A stretch of DNA of 64,000 nucleotides from an uncultured Prevotella sp. (GTDB lineage Bacteria; Bacteroidota; Bacteroidia; Bacteroidales; Bacteroidaceae): positions 76,738 through 140,737 of the forward strand of contig CABQKA010000006.1 of assembly GCA_902464615.1 (NCBI GenBank), read 5' to 3'. The stretch's first letter is position 1. The number at the start of each line of letters is the position of its first letter. The position numbers and the translations under genes are program-made. Positions 1 through 8,171 of this stretch are shown piece by piece. The notes beneath the pieces were generated by a model. It was given only the letters and a program-made list of their open reading frames with translations, was not told the origin of the DNA and made no database searches.

Positions 1-36
1 TTGTGTCCCTGCCCGCCCGCGGCAGGCAGGGACGGC

Positions 37-717
37 TCATATTCCTTTACCCAGTTCGTAAGCCTGCTGCATGAAGGGCGTGTCGCGCACGCTGCCCTTC
101 CTCCCCAGCCCGGTGGCCTTGACCATGCCGCGCTCGGTGGGATTGGGCAGACACATCACGAAGCCGCGGAAACCGGCTATGGCGAAGTCGGCCGTGCTTT
201 CCTCGCGGTCGGCACAGGCGGTGATGTAGTAGAACTCCTTGTCCTTCATGTCCGCATAGTGGGAATAGGTGCGGTCTATCAGCGTCTTCATCTGTCCGTC
301 TATGTTCATGAAATAGACGGGACTGGCCAGCACGATGATGTCTGCTTCCAGCATTTTGCGCACTATGGCGGGGGCGTCGTCCGTCGCCACGTCGGCGCTG
401 TCGCCCACGCGGCGCTCGTCGGCCTCCTGGAAAAAGCGGATGTCGTAATCGCCGAGGAAGATTTTCTTCACCCTGCCTCCTGCCTCGCGGGCACCGCGTG
501 CGAACTCGTCGCAGAGCAGGTCGGTGTTGCCGCCCCGCCGTGGACTGCCGGAGAGGATGAGGACCCGCTTGTCGGCTTTCCGGAGGGTGGAGGCCTGCGA
601 ATAGCGGATGTGGTATTTGTTCTGTTCCGCCTGCGGCTGGGAGGGGCCGCTCCCGCAGGATGCCAAGGCCGTAAGGATGCCGGCCAGCAATAAGAGAATG
701 ACGTTTCGTTTCATCAT
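37..717 (-). CDS. NAD(P)H-dependent FMN reductase-like lipoprotein
   Basis: The 226-residue product begins with a lipoprotein signal (hydrophobic LLLLAGILTALASC, lipobox Cys about residue 20), so it is predicted to be anchored outside the inner membrane. The rest is a flavodoxin-like fold: LILSGSPRRGGNTD (about residue 53) is the phosphate-binding loop typical of NADPH-dependent FMN reductases, and SPVYFMNIDGQMKTLIDR is the second flavin-contacting loop. It probably reduces quinones or other electrophiles with FMN, but the substrate is unknown. It is the last gene of a minus-strand run with a hydrolase, Fe-alcohol dehydrogenase and flavodoxin. A lipoprotein signal on this family is seen here and in the flavodoxin upstream. 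Confidence 0.85.
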   Translation of the reverse strand: MMKRNVILLLLAGILTALASCGSGPSQPQAEQNKYHIRYSQASTLRKADKRVLILSGSPRRGGNTDLLCDEFARGAREAGGRVKKIFLGDYDIRFFQEADERRVGDSADVATDDAPAIVRKMLEADIIVLASPVYFMNIDGQMKTLIDRTYSHYADMKDKEFYYITACADREESTADFAIAGFRGFVMCLPNPTERGMVKATGLGRKGSVRDTPFMQQAYELGKGI

Positions 718-753
718 TGATTTTCTTTCACGGCAGTTGCCGTGATGGATGAT

Positions 754-1206
754 TTACAAGTGTTTGCCGAAAAATTCCCCGAGCTTTTTCACGGCCTGGT
801 CGACGTATTCGGGCACCCAGTAGGTCTGGATGTGCGTGGCGCCGGGAATGAGGAAAAGTTCCTTGTCGTGTGTGCCGGTAGCCTTGCTGAAGCATTGCTC
901 CGTCATGTAAAAGGTGTCGGCCGCACGGCCCGCCATCATCAGCAACGGTTGATTGATGAGGTACATGCCTTCGCTGGCGTCGAAGGCCATCAGGTCGTAA
1001 ACGATGGGATGGATATTTACTTTTCCCGGCTCGTTCCTGCTTATCGCACCCCGGTAGACCAATCCGAAGGGATTGCCGTTCGGACTTTTGACGGCGGCGG
1101 GCTCCACCGGTGTAAAGGCGGTGGTTTCCTGCGCCTGCGACACCTGCGCCGTTGCCGAGAGCAGCACTGCTGCACTGCACAGCACGGCCTTCAAGAGATT
1201 ATTCAT
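754..1206 (-). CDS. Internally deleted alpha/beta hydrolase, secreted
   Basis: This 150-residue protein has a signal peptide (about residues 1-25) and a short N-terminal part (NPFGLVYRGAISRNEPGK) typical of exported dienelactone-hydrolase-like enzymes. It then passes directly into the C-terminal strand and helix, with the family's acid/His region (QPLLMMAGRAADTFYM, then GATHIQTYW). The middle, including the nucleophile elbow GxSxG, is missing. Family members are usually a little over 300 residues, so an in-frame deletion of roughly half the gene is inferred. It is unlikely to be catalytic. It sits 18 bp after the alcohol dehydrogenase and in the same operon. The frame itself is open and clean. 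Confidence 0.7.
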   Translation of the reverse strand: MNNLLKAVLCSAAVLLSATAQVSQAQETTAFTPVEPAAVKSPNGNPFGLVYRGAISRNEPGKVNIHPIVYDLMAFDASEGMYLINQPLLMMAGRAADTFYMTEQCFSKATGTHDKELFLIPGATHIQTYWVPEYVDQAVKKLGEFFGKHL

Positions 1207-1224
1207 GATTGTTCCGTTTTTGTG

Positions 1225-2379
1225 TTACTTGCATTCTTCCAATATATCGTATATCTCGTCGCGGGTGAACTGCTTGCAGCAGCCCGGCATGAGCAGGCAG
1301 GTATCGGCGGCGGCGCGGAGCACCTTCACGTCGGTGATGCCTATCTCGCTCCAGCGTGAAGGCAGCCCCACTTCGTGTATAAAGGCTTCGAGCGCATCGA
1401 TGCCGCGGGCGGCCTTCTCTTCCGCCGTCCCTGCCGTCACTCCCCACACCTGCTCGGCCATGCGCGCCAGTTTGTCTTTCCCTTCCTGGAGCAGGTGGCG
1501 GTAAAGCGCGGGATGGATGATTGCCAGCCCTTGCCCGTGGTTGCAGTCCGTGTAGGCCCCGACGGCATGCTCTATCATGTGGCACTGGAAATCCGTGACC
1601 TTGCCCAGTTTGAGCAATCCGTTTTCAGCCATTGCGGAGTCCCACATCAGTTCGCCGCGGGCGAAGTCGTTTTCGGAGTCGGCAATGAGGGCGCGGAGGT
1701 TTTTCACGACGTTGCGCATCACAGCCTCGTTGATTTCGTCGGAAACGTTCGCCGCGTGGGGCTGCCCCATGTAAGTTTCCATGCAGTGGCTCAGCGTGTC
1801 GAAAGCGCCGCTGACGACTTGCTTCATCGGCACGGTCTTCGTCAGGTCGCTGTCGAGCACGGCAAACGAATGGTAAGTCCCTATCAGCGGCTGCTTCAGC
1901 TTCTTGCCCGTATGCGTGATGACCGCGCCGTTGTTCTGCTCCGCGCCTGTGCCTGAGGCTGTGACCACGGCCCCGGCCGGAATGAACTCTGACGGCAGGC
2001 GGTGCTCCCGGTACATCATGTCCCAGATGTCTTCCTGCGTCCTGGCCTGTGCGGAGACTATCTTGCAGCAGTCTATGACCGAGCCGCCGCCCACGGCCAG
2101 GATGAAGTCGGCATGGCTCTCGCGGGCAAGCCGCGCTCCCTCCTGCACCTTGTCGTAGGTGGGGTTGGGCATGATGCCGCCGAAGTCCGTCACCCGCTTG
2201 CCGCATTCGTGCAGCCAGCCTGTTATCTTGTCGTACAGCCCGGAGCGTTTCAGCGAACCGCCGCCGTAGGCCAGCAGTACGTTCGGCCCCACGCGCTTCA
2301 TCTCTTCCTTGATGGCCGCCTCGGCGCAACCTTTGCCGAAGTGCTGGCGCACGGGATAATTGAAATTGAAACTGTTCAT
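1225..2379 (-). CDS. Iron-containing alcohol dehydrogenase (YqhD/BdhA type)
   Basis: The 384-residue protein is full length for group III Fe-ADHs. It has the N-terminal nucleotide-binding half (NVLLAYGGGSLKRSGLYD; later ILAVGGGSVIDCCK) and the helical metal-binding half with CHMIEHAVGAYTDCNHGQGL, which supplies His ligands. These enzymes reduce aldehydes or ketones to alcohols, commonly with NADPH, in the cytoplasm. It lies in a minus-strand unit after the flavodoxin (75 bp gap) and before the truncated hydrolase, consistent with aldehyde detoxification. The actual substrate cannot be told from the sequence. Confidence 0.93.
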   Translation of the reverse strand: MNSFNFNYPVRQHFGKGCAEAAIKEEMKRVGPNVLLAYGGGSLKRSGLYDKITGWLHECGKRVTDFGGIMPNPTYDKVQEGARLARESHADFILAVGGGSVIDCCKIVSAQARTQEDIWDMMYREHRLPSEFIPAGAVVTASGTGAEQNNGAVITHTGKKLKQPLIGTYHSFAVLDSDLTKTVPMKQVVSGAFDTLSHCMETYMGQPHAANVSDEINEAVMRNVVKNLRALIADSENDFARGELMWDSAMAENGLLKLGKVTDFQCHMIEHAVGAYTDCNHGQGLAIIHPALYRHLLQEGKDKLARMAEQVWGVTAGTAEEKAARGIDALEAFIHEVGLPSRWSEIGITDVKVLRAAADTCLLMPGCCKQFTRDEIYDILEECK

Positions 2380-2454
2380 TTTGGTAAAATGCTTTATTCG
2401 TTACAGCCGGCGGTGGGGAGCGCCGGGTCAGCGCGCCCCTCCTGCCGCCTTAGT

Positions 2455-2991
2455 TCATTTCACGGCCCGGATTTCCTTCAGCCATGCGGCCACGCCCGTC
2501 GTGTCCCTGTTCACGGCGCCGAAGCCGGCCAAATGGCGGGCGTCGGGTGTCAGCTCGACTATCCGCGCCAGCGTCTCGTCGCGGTAAGTGGAAGCGTAGG
2601 TGCAAAAGGGCACGACAGTCTTCCCCTTGAAATCATAGCTTTCGGCAAAAGTATTGATAATCATCGGCGCGGTCCACCACCATACGGGGCAGCCGATAAA
2701 AACCGTGTCGTAACTTTCCCAATTCTCCACGCGGGTCTTGATGGCCGGGCGTGCGTCCTGTTCCTTTTCGGCCTTCGCCACTTCCGTACAGGGCTTGTAC
2801 TCCGTGGGATAGGGTTTGGCCGGTTCGATGCGGAAAAGCGTGCCGCCCGTCAGGTCCGCGATGTGGCGGGCTACGTGTTCCGTGTTTCCGCCCCAGCTGA
2901 AATAAGCGACAAGTGTCTTGTTAGATTGCTGGGCGCTGCAGCCCGACACGAGCAGTATCAGCGTCGCAAGAAGGATAAGCCTCGTTTTCAT
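2455..2991 (-). CDS. Flavodoxin-family lipoprotein
   Basis: The product is 178 residues. A lipoprotein signal (LILLATLILLVSGCSAQ) is followed by a flavodoxin fold: VAYFSWGGNTEHVARHIAD is the FMN phosphate loop, and IGCPVWWWTAPMIINTF is the flavin-stacking loop. Such proteins act as quinone or flavin reductases or as electron carriers. This is the first gene of the unit read from the shared operator at about 3.1 kb (TACCTTTG -7 box 82 bp upstream), followed by Fe-ADH, truncated hydrolase and FMN reductase. Two surface flavoproteins in one operon suggest an envelope-side redox role, which is an inference. Confidence 0.88.
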   Translation of the reverse strand: MKTRLILLATLILLVSGCSAQQSNKTLVAYFSWGGNTEHVARHIADLTGGTLFRIEPAKPYPTEYKPCTEVAKAEKEQDARPAIKTRVENWESYDTVFIGCPVWWWTAPMIINTFAESYDFKGKTVVPFCTYASTYRDETLARIVELTPDARHLAGFGAVNRDTTGVAAWLKEIRAVK

Positions 2992-3072
2992 TTCCAGTAT
3001 TGCAGTTTGAAGTTTGACTCTCGGATGGCTTCGGCGTCACGGGCGCGCATCCGCACCGCCGGCCTCCGGATG

Positions 3073-3139
3073 CAAAGGTACGGCGAAGCGCCGCGCACAG
3101 CCATACACGGATTACTGATTGATACACCAAAATCACCGA
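3073..3139 (-). promoter_or_regulatory. Promoter and shared 38-bp operator of the flavodoxin unit
   Basis: On the minus strand the -7 box TACCTTTG lies at 3073-3080. The operator at 3102-3139 begins CATACACGGATTAC on the plus strand and has ACC at offset 24. Exactly 21 bp separate it from the -7 box, as at three other promoters in this window. It is probably the site of the AraC-type regulator encoded at 11.3 kb. The distal half is the least conserved of the four copies. Confidence 0.7.
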
Positions 3140-3176
3140 CACCCGCTTCCGCCCGCCATGAGAGCCGGAAGCGGAC

Positions 3177-3208
3177 AAAAAAATCCCTGGGGAGGACTTT
3201 CCCCAGGG
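3177..3208 (-). terminator. Rho-independent terminator of the broken hydrolase unit
   Basis: A 9-bp perfect stem, CCCTGGGGA (3185-3193) with TCCCCAGGG (3200-3208), has a 6-nt loop. Read on the minus strand it is followed by a run of seven T (plus-strand A's at 3177-3183). It lies 26 bp beyond the ancestral stop of the hydrolase pseudogene and so ends the aldo/keto reductase-hydrolase transcript. Confidence 0.85.
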
Positions 3209-3233
3209 AGGTCTGTGCGGACGTGCCCGCCGT

Positions 3234-4327
3234 TCAGTCCAAGCCTTTTTCCTTGAGCCAGTCGGCAAGCAGGCCGGCCAGTTGCCGGTTGTTGCGCTCG
3301 GCAAAAAGGAAGTGGGAATTGCCGCGGATGCCAAGTTCGGGCAGGTGGACCACCGTAGCGTCGCCGCCATGCCGGTTAATTCAGTCCGCAAACAGGCGGG
3401 CCATCTGGAGGCGTACCCGCCAACTGTCCTTCGCCCAGTTTTTGTCCGGTTTCGCGGGAATATAATCACCATAATATATGACTATCGGGATGCGCGTCAG
3501 CTTCTCGAAGTCGGCGGGCGGGACTGCCGCTGCGGCCAGCGGGCCAAACGGGCTGATGGTTTCCAACGGCTCCGGCACTTCGCCTTCGGGGAACACGAAA
3601 CCGCTGCCCGACTCATAGGAAACGATGGCGCGGACGCTGGCGCTGCGGATGGCCGCATGCCACCCCGGACCGCCGCCCTGGGAATGCGTGACCAGTATGC
3701 CGCCGCCGACCTTATCCATCAGCGCGGCCACATTGCCGGCAATCAGTCCCTCGTCGTAGGCCCCGGTGTTGGGCGTCATTTGCCGGAAAAACTGCTCCAG
3801 GGCCGCGGGCGACTGCGGGAACTGGCTGCCTTCGTAAAAATCGGGCCACACGCCCATGCGGAAGTTCTCGAACCAGAACTGGTCATCGGGCGTGGCCGTT
3901 ATCTGTTCGGAGACGGTGCTCCGGCCGGCGCGCCCCTGCGGGGCTGGTCCACAAGATAAACGCTGAAGCTCCGGCGGAGGAACAGCGTGGCGAAGCCTTC
4001 GCGCCCGTCGGGCGTGGTCTCCCACGTCTTGGCCGACTGGCCCGCCCCGTGCAGGAACACCAGCGGAAACTTGCGCGGGCGGTCCGGAATCTGGTAGGAA
4101 ACGCAGGCATGGTCGCCGTGAAGGGTCTGTCCGTCCGGTTTCAAAGGCTGGCGCGTATCGTATGTGCCGGGAGCGGTGACCACGTCGCCGCCTATCATAA
4201 AGCTACCCTGTTCCCGGATAGCCAGAATGCTGTCGCCACCGGTTTCCGGTCCCGCCGGGGCAGACGTTTTTCCGCACGCGGCGCAGAGAAGCGCCAAGGC
4301 GGCAAGGAGAAAATGTGTCCGTCTCAT
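3234..4327 (-). pseudogene. Alpha/beta hydrolase lipoprotein, frameshifted and with a premature stop
   Basis: Three pieces in two frames join into one exported alpha/beta hydrolase of about 364 residues. The N-terminal part has a lipoprotein signal (LLCAACGK) and the oxyanion motif VFLHGAGQSAKTW. The reading VYLVDQPRRG must shift by one base at a run of four C (3933-3936, plus strand) to continue RAGRSTVSEQ. The nucleophile motif is THSQGGG. An in-frame TGA at 3381-3383 then cuts off about 48 codons, which stay open and family-like (INRHGGDATVVHLPELGI) to a second stop at 3234-3236. Two independent lesions make decay more likely than a single sequencing error. It follows the aldo/keto reductase by 4 bp. 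Confidence 0.82.
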
Positions 4328-4331
4328 TATT

Positions 4332-5333
4332 TTATTCTTTTACAGCAGTGCCGCCGAACACGCCGCTCATCGGCATGGTGTCCAGCATACGGTCTATTTC
4401 CCGCAACTCTTCTTCTGACAGCCGGATGCCCGTTGCCCCGGCATTTTCCCGCAGACGGTCGGCCCGGCGCGTACCGGGAATGGGGACAATCCACGGCCGC
4501 TTGCACAACATCCAGGCGAGGGAAATCTGCGCCGGGGTGCTCCCCTTCTCGGCAGCAAGGCGGCGGAGCAGGCTCAGCAGTTCGCGGTTTTTCTCAAAAC
4601 TTTCCTCGCGAAACTGCGGCATGGCGGCGCGGTAGTCCGTAGAAGGGTCGAAGCGGGAAGCCGCGGTGTAACGGTCGCTAAGCAGTCCGTTGGCGAGGGG
4701 CGAGAAGGCGACGAACCCGATGCCCAGTTCTTCCAAGACGGGGAACAACGCCTCGTGCCAGCGCGCCATCATGGAGTAGCGGTTCTGTACGGCTGTGAGC
4801 GGGCAGACGGCGTGGGCGCGCCGCACCACGATTTCCGTAGCTTCCGAAATGCCCCAATGAAGGACCTTGCCCTCGCGCATCAGCTTCTGGACCGTACCGG
4901 CGACGTCTTCCACCGGCACGTGGCTGTCCACCCGGTGTTGCCAATAGAGGTCGATATGGTCCGTGTGCAGACGGCGCAAAGAGCCTTCAATGCTGCGGCG
5001 TATGGTCTCGGAGCGGGAATCGGTGGTCAGCGGATAAGGCGTAATGCCGCTTTCCGTGTCGAAGCGGATGCCGAACTTCGTGGCTATGACGACGCGGTCG
5101 CGGTAAGGCCTCAAGGCTTCTCCCAGGAGTTCCTCGTTGTCATGCGGCCGGTCTGGCGTGCCGTACACTTCGGCCGTGTCGAAAAAAGTATAGCCCATGT
5201 CGACGGCCTGGGCAAGAAATTCGGTCATCTGCTTTCTGTCGGCGGGCGCCCCGTAGGCGTGGCTCATGCCCATGCAGCCCAGCCCGACGGCCGATACGCG
5301 CGGGCCGTGCTGGCCCAATTTCCTGTATTCCAT
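4332..5333 (-). CDS. Aldo/keto reductase
   Basis: The 333-residue protein starts at the ATG of MEYRKLGQHGPRVS. The upstream in-frame extension is rejected because it would run across the -7 box. It is a full-length (alpha/beta)8 NADPH-dependent reductase. FFDTAEVYG carries catalytic Asp and Tyr, the active-site Lys is in VVIATKFG, the catalytic His is in LYWQHRVD, and the C-terminal IPGTRRADRLRENA is the cofactor-phosphate site. It resembles the YakC/Tas-like group that reduces aldehydes and ketones. It is first in the unit read from the operator at 5.4 kb, followed by the broken hydrolase. Confidence 0.92.
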   Translation of the reverse strand: MEYRKLGQHGPRVSAVGLGCMGMSHAYGAPADRKQMTEFLAQAVDMGYTFFDTAEVYGTPDRPHDNEELLGEALRPYRDRVVIATKFGIRFDTESGITPYPLTTDSRSETIRRSIEGSLRRLHTDHIDLYWQHRVDSHVPVEDVAGTVQKLMREGKVLHWGISEATEIVVRRAHAVCPLTAVQNRYSMMARWHEALFPVLEELGIGFVAFSPLANGLLSDRYTAASRFDPSTDYRAAMPQFREESFEKNRELLSLLRRLAAEKGSTPAQISLAWMLCKRPWIVPIPGTRRADRLRENAGATGIRLSEEELREIDRMLDTMPMSGVFGGTAVKE

Positions 5334-5354
5334 AACGTATTCTCCTTTTACCGG

Positions 5355-5421
5355 CAAAAGTAACACAAGCAAGCGGGCACGTCCATACACGGATTACGGT
5401 TTGCCGCACCGATTTTACAGA
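5355..5421 (-). promoter_or_regulatory. Promoter and shared 38-bp operator of the aldo/keto reductase unit
   Basis: The minus-strand -7 box TACTTTTG is at 5355-5362. The operator at 5384-5421 has both halves well conserved on the plus strand: CATACACGGATTACGG, then ACCGATTTTACAGA at offset 24. The gap to the -7 box is exactly 21 bp. There is no separate -33 TTTG at the usual distance, which suggests activator-dependent initiation. Confidence 0.75.
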
Positions 5422-5600
5422 TGGAACATTTCTTTGGCGATGGGTCCGCCCGTGCGGCGGGTTGCTTCCCCACGTCTGGGGGCTTAGGGAAAAACGGCCC
5501 CGCAGCGTGCGCATGGAAAAAGGCCAAGGCAAGACACTCCCCGGGATACCCGCGGGAAAAGCCATGCCCTGGCCCGGCAAAACGGGAAGGAGGCCGCCGT

Positions 5601-6752
5601 TTATTCCCCTCCTTGTTTTTCCTTTGTCAATTCCTGCAACACTTGGCGCACGGGGTCGGCGACAGCCTTGCCCAAGCGGGCTTCGACCACGCTGAAGGCT
5701 GCCTGAAGCTGGGCGGGGGTGAGGCCTAAATGGAGGCAGATGCCGATGTGTCCGCGTGCCATGGGCTCGACGCCGCCCACGCCGGCCAGGATGGCCACGG
5801 TAGCCAGCTCGCGCTCGGTATAGGTGAGCAAGTCGCGCTCGAAGATGTCGCAGAAAAGGTGCTCCTTCAGGAATTGCTCAATCGTCGGGGCGAAGACGGC
5901 GTAACCGGCCGGCGGAGCGTCTTGGGGCAGGCCGTTGAGCCGGGAAAGGATTTCGCGCCCGCGGGCATATTTGTCTCGCGAGTCGCCGACAGGCGCTGCC
6001 TCGCGGCCTTCTTTGTCCTGGATGCCTTGCGCCTTGCGGGCGTCGAGCACTTCCATGAATGTCTGGATGGCGCGCAGGCTGCGGGGAAATCCGCAGTAGG
6101 CGTAGGCGTGGATGAGTACTTCCTTGATTTCGTTGACCGTCATTCCGGCAGCCAGCCCTTGGGCCAGGGCGTCCTTCAGGCCGGCCAGTTCGCCGCGTCC
6201 GGTGCAGGCGGCGATGCCTACTATGGCCTGCTGCCGTTTGTCCAAGGCCTGCGCGGCGGCGGGAGCGGCATTGCCGCTGGTGGCCTCGGCATAGGAGGCG
6301 TCGTCCACCGGACTGAGCCAGGCTACCTTATTGGTGGCCGGATTGCACGTAATGGCTATGTGGGCGAACCAGTGGTCGGGCGCGGCGCCGTGCCAGTGCT
6401 CCACGCCCGGCGCTATCTCTACGATGTCGCCGGGGAAGAGTTTGCGGGCGGGCTTGCCTTTTTCCTGATAGAAGCCTACGCCGGCCGTGGCCACGAGGAT
6501 TTGCCCGCCTGTGTGGGTATGCCATCTGTTGCGGCATCCCGGCTCGAAGGTGACGTTGGCCATAGGCACGTTCAGCCCCTCCACGCGGGTCAAGGGATAG
6601 AGATAGGCCTGCCCGGTAAAGTTAGGGTTGTCCTTCATCGCCTGTCCGGCCGGATAGGGCTGGGCAAACTGCTCCACCGTGCTTTGGGCCTGGGCGGAAA
6701 GAATTGTCGTCATACACATGAGCGTTGAAATGATGAATGTCCTTACTTTCAT
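5601..6752 (-). CDS. Cupin and carboxymuconolactone decarboxylase fusion, secreted
   Basis: The 383-residue product has a signal peptide ending near AQAQ (residue 22). A cupin domain follows (about 40-140) with CRNRWHTHTGGQILV and a second His in GVEHWHG, giving the His/Glu metal set. Two carboxymuconolactone decarboxylase (CMD/AhpD-like) repeats follow: about 165-255, and 285-375 with ERELATVAILAGVGGVEPMARGHIGICLHLG. The family includes gamma-carboxymuconolactone decarboxylases and peroxidase-like proteins. No CxxC of the AhpD type is visible, so peroxidase activity is not supported. It is the last gene of the unit that begins at 9016. Export and fusion are odd for a ring-fission enzyme. Confidence 0.85.
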   Translation of the reverse strand: MKVRTFIISTLMCMTTILSAQAQSTVEQFAQPYPAGQAMKDNPNFTGQAYLYPLTRVEGLNVPMANVTFEPGCRNRWHTHTGGQILVATAGVGFYQEKGKPARKLFPGDIVEIAPGVEHWHGAAPDHWFAHIAITCNPATNKVAWLSPVDDASYAEATSGNAAPAAAQALDKRQQAIVGIAACTGRGELAGLKDALAQGLAAGMTVNEIKEVLIHAYAYCGFPRSLRAIQTFMEVLDARKAQGIQDKEGREAAPVGDSRDKYARGREILSRLNGLPQDAPPAGYAVFAPTIEQFLKEHLFCDIFERDLLTYTERELATVAILAGVGGVEPMARGHIGICLHLGLTPAQLQAAFSVVEARLGKAVADPVRQVLQELTKEKQGGE

Positions 6753-6840
6753 GGTCGCTGTGTTTGGGGGATTATACGGATTTGGGAAATGTGCCTGCCC
6801 GCCGGCCGGCGGGATGTGCGGCCGCGCCTTGGGCTACCGG

Positions 6841-7782
6841 TCAAAATTTCGTGCCCCATACCATCTTCTCCACCTGCTCTAAGGGCACGTTGAAGAAGCG
6901 TTGCTCTTTGTTGAGCGCACGTATTTTCTGCATTTCGTCATCGGTCAGGGAGAAATCGAAGATTTGGATGTTCTCTTTGATATAGTTTGGGTCGGTGGCT
7001 CCCGGTATGACGGAAAATCCCTCCTGTATGTGCCAGCGCAGGATGACTTGTGCGGGCGTCTTGCCGTGTACCTGGGCAATGCTTTTGATGACGGGGTCTT
7101 TCAACAGGGCACCGCGCGACATGGCCCCGCCCAGCGGAAACCAGCATTCCACCTGTATGCCTTGTTCCGCGGCCTTCTTGCGCATCGCCAGGCGCTGGGC
7201 ATAGGGGTGGCATTCTATCTGGAGCACGGCCGGCTTGATAGTGGCGCTGTCCATAATCCGTTGCCACATCTCGTCGTTGTAGTCGAAGTTGCTGATGCCG
7301 AGTGCACGCACTTTCCCCGCCTTCACTGCCTTTTCCATGTCTTTCCATGCGCCGACGTAGTCGCCTATGGGCTGATGGACGTAGAGCAGGTCGATATAGT
7401 CCAGCTGCATCCGCTCGAGCATTTCGTCTATGGCTTTCAGCGTTTTGCCTTCGCCGTATTCCGTCGGCCACAGTTTGCTGGTCACCCAGATTTCCTCGCG
7501 GGGGATGCCGCTCTCGCGGATGGACTGCCCCACGCCTTCTTCGTCATAATAGGCATGGGCCGTGTCGATGTGGCGGTAGCCGGCTTTCAAGGCCGTGAGG
7601 CACGACTGCTTGCACGTCTCGTTCGAACCTTGCATGAACGTGCCCAGTCCGAAGCGGGGCATTTCCACGCCATTGTTCAGTACGACCAGGGGCACATTGG
7701 CCGTAGTGGTCTTTTCCTGCGCGCCGGCGGCACAGATTCCGCACCAGGCGAGCAGGGCGCACATCAGGATTTTCTTTATCAT
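6841..7782 (-). CDS. Aldo/keto reductase with signal peptide
   Basis: The 313-residue product starts at MIKKILMCALLAWCGICAAGAQ, a clear export signal. The mature part is a 2,5-diketo-D-gluconate-reductase-like AKR: GYRHIDTAHAYYDEEGVG (catalytic Asp/Tyr), WVTSKLWP (Lys), LLYVHQPIGDY (His) and the C-terminal SVIPGATDPNYIKENI. The start ATG overlaps the stop of the preceding frame as ATGA. Export of an NADPH-dependent enzyme is unusual but common in this Bacteroidales group of genes. It forms part of the operon starting at 9016. Confidence 0.9.
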   Translation of the reverse strand: MIKKILMCALLAWCGICAAGAQEKTTTANVPLVVLNNGVEMPRFGLGTFMQGSNETCKQSCLTALKAGYRHIDTAHAYYDEEGVGQSIRESGIPREEIWVTSKLWPTEYGEGKTLKAIDEMLERMQLDYIDLLYVHQPIGDYVGAWKDMEKAVKAGKVRALGISNFDYNDEMWQRIMDSATIKPAVLQIECHPYAQRLAMRKKAAEQGIQVECWFPLGGAMSRGALLKDPVIKSIAQVHGKTPAQVILRWHIQEGFSVIPGATDPNYIKENIQIFDFSLTDDEMQKIRALNKEQRFFNVPLEQVEKMVWGTKF

Positions 7783-8171
7783 TGTCTTATTCTTTGGGTT
7801 GTTCTGATTCTTGGGATAACCGTCACGGCGGGTATGCGTCCTTCGGGCCACAAGTAGACGGTGGCGGGCTGCCGGCGGTGTCCCCGTCCCGTCTGTTCCG
7901 AAACTGCGGGACACCGGGCCAGACCGCCGATGGCGCCGGCAACCGCGGTGCGCCCCCTATTCCCGTCGGGACGGGCCTTAGCCCCGTAAAAACGCCCCCT
8001 ATCCCCGTCGTTCTGTCCGCCGCAGGACGTCGGAGCCGCGGAAATGCCCACTGCCGCAGGGCGTAGGGCCACCGTTTCCCCGGAAGGCCCGCCCGCTGCC
8101 GCGGGGCCGCCGCAAAACGCCGTGCCCGGGGCAGCCAGCAGCAGGCCTAACACGATATGCAGCGCTTTCAT
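7779..8171 (-). CDS. Hypothetical protein whose frame spans a palindromic repeat array
   Basis: This is a 130-codon frame. The first about 20 residues look like a signal peptide (MKALHIVLGLLLAAPGTAFC). The rest is low-complexity Gly/Arg/Ala sequence with no recognised domain, and its middle is the 21-bp repeat array at 7950-8008. Its ATG overlaps the stop of the upstream reductase and its TGA overlaps the ATG of the downstream reductase, both as ATGA, so it could keep translation coupled through the operon. It may be the remains of an exported enzyme whose body was replaced by repeats. Whether a stable protein is made is doubtful. Confidence 0.35.
   Translation of the reverse strand: MKALHIVLGLLLAAPGTAFCGGPAAAGGPSGETVALRPAAVGISAAPTSCGGQNDGDRGRFYGAKARPDGNRGRTAVAGAIGGLARCPAVSEQTGRGHRRQPATVYLWPEGRIPAVTVIPRIRTTQRIRQ
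7950..8008. repeat. Array of three 17-bp palindromic units at 21-bp period
   Basis: The units start at 7950, 7971 and 7992 and are separated by 4-bp spacers. The central unit ACGGGCCTTAGCCCCGT is the family consensus. The outer two have a CTAT core (for example ACGCCCCCTATCCCCGT). The same architecture occurs at 16.6, 25.8, 49.6, 56.6 and 58.2 kb. Confidence 0.85.

Noticed and set aside
5730..6728. A 332-codon plus-strand frame opposite the cupin-CMD gene
   Set aside because: Codon-position mirror of the real gene; no family-like sequence.
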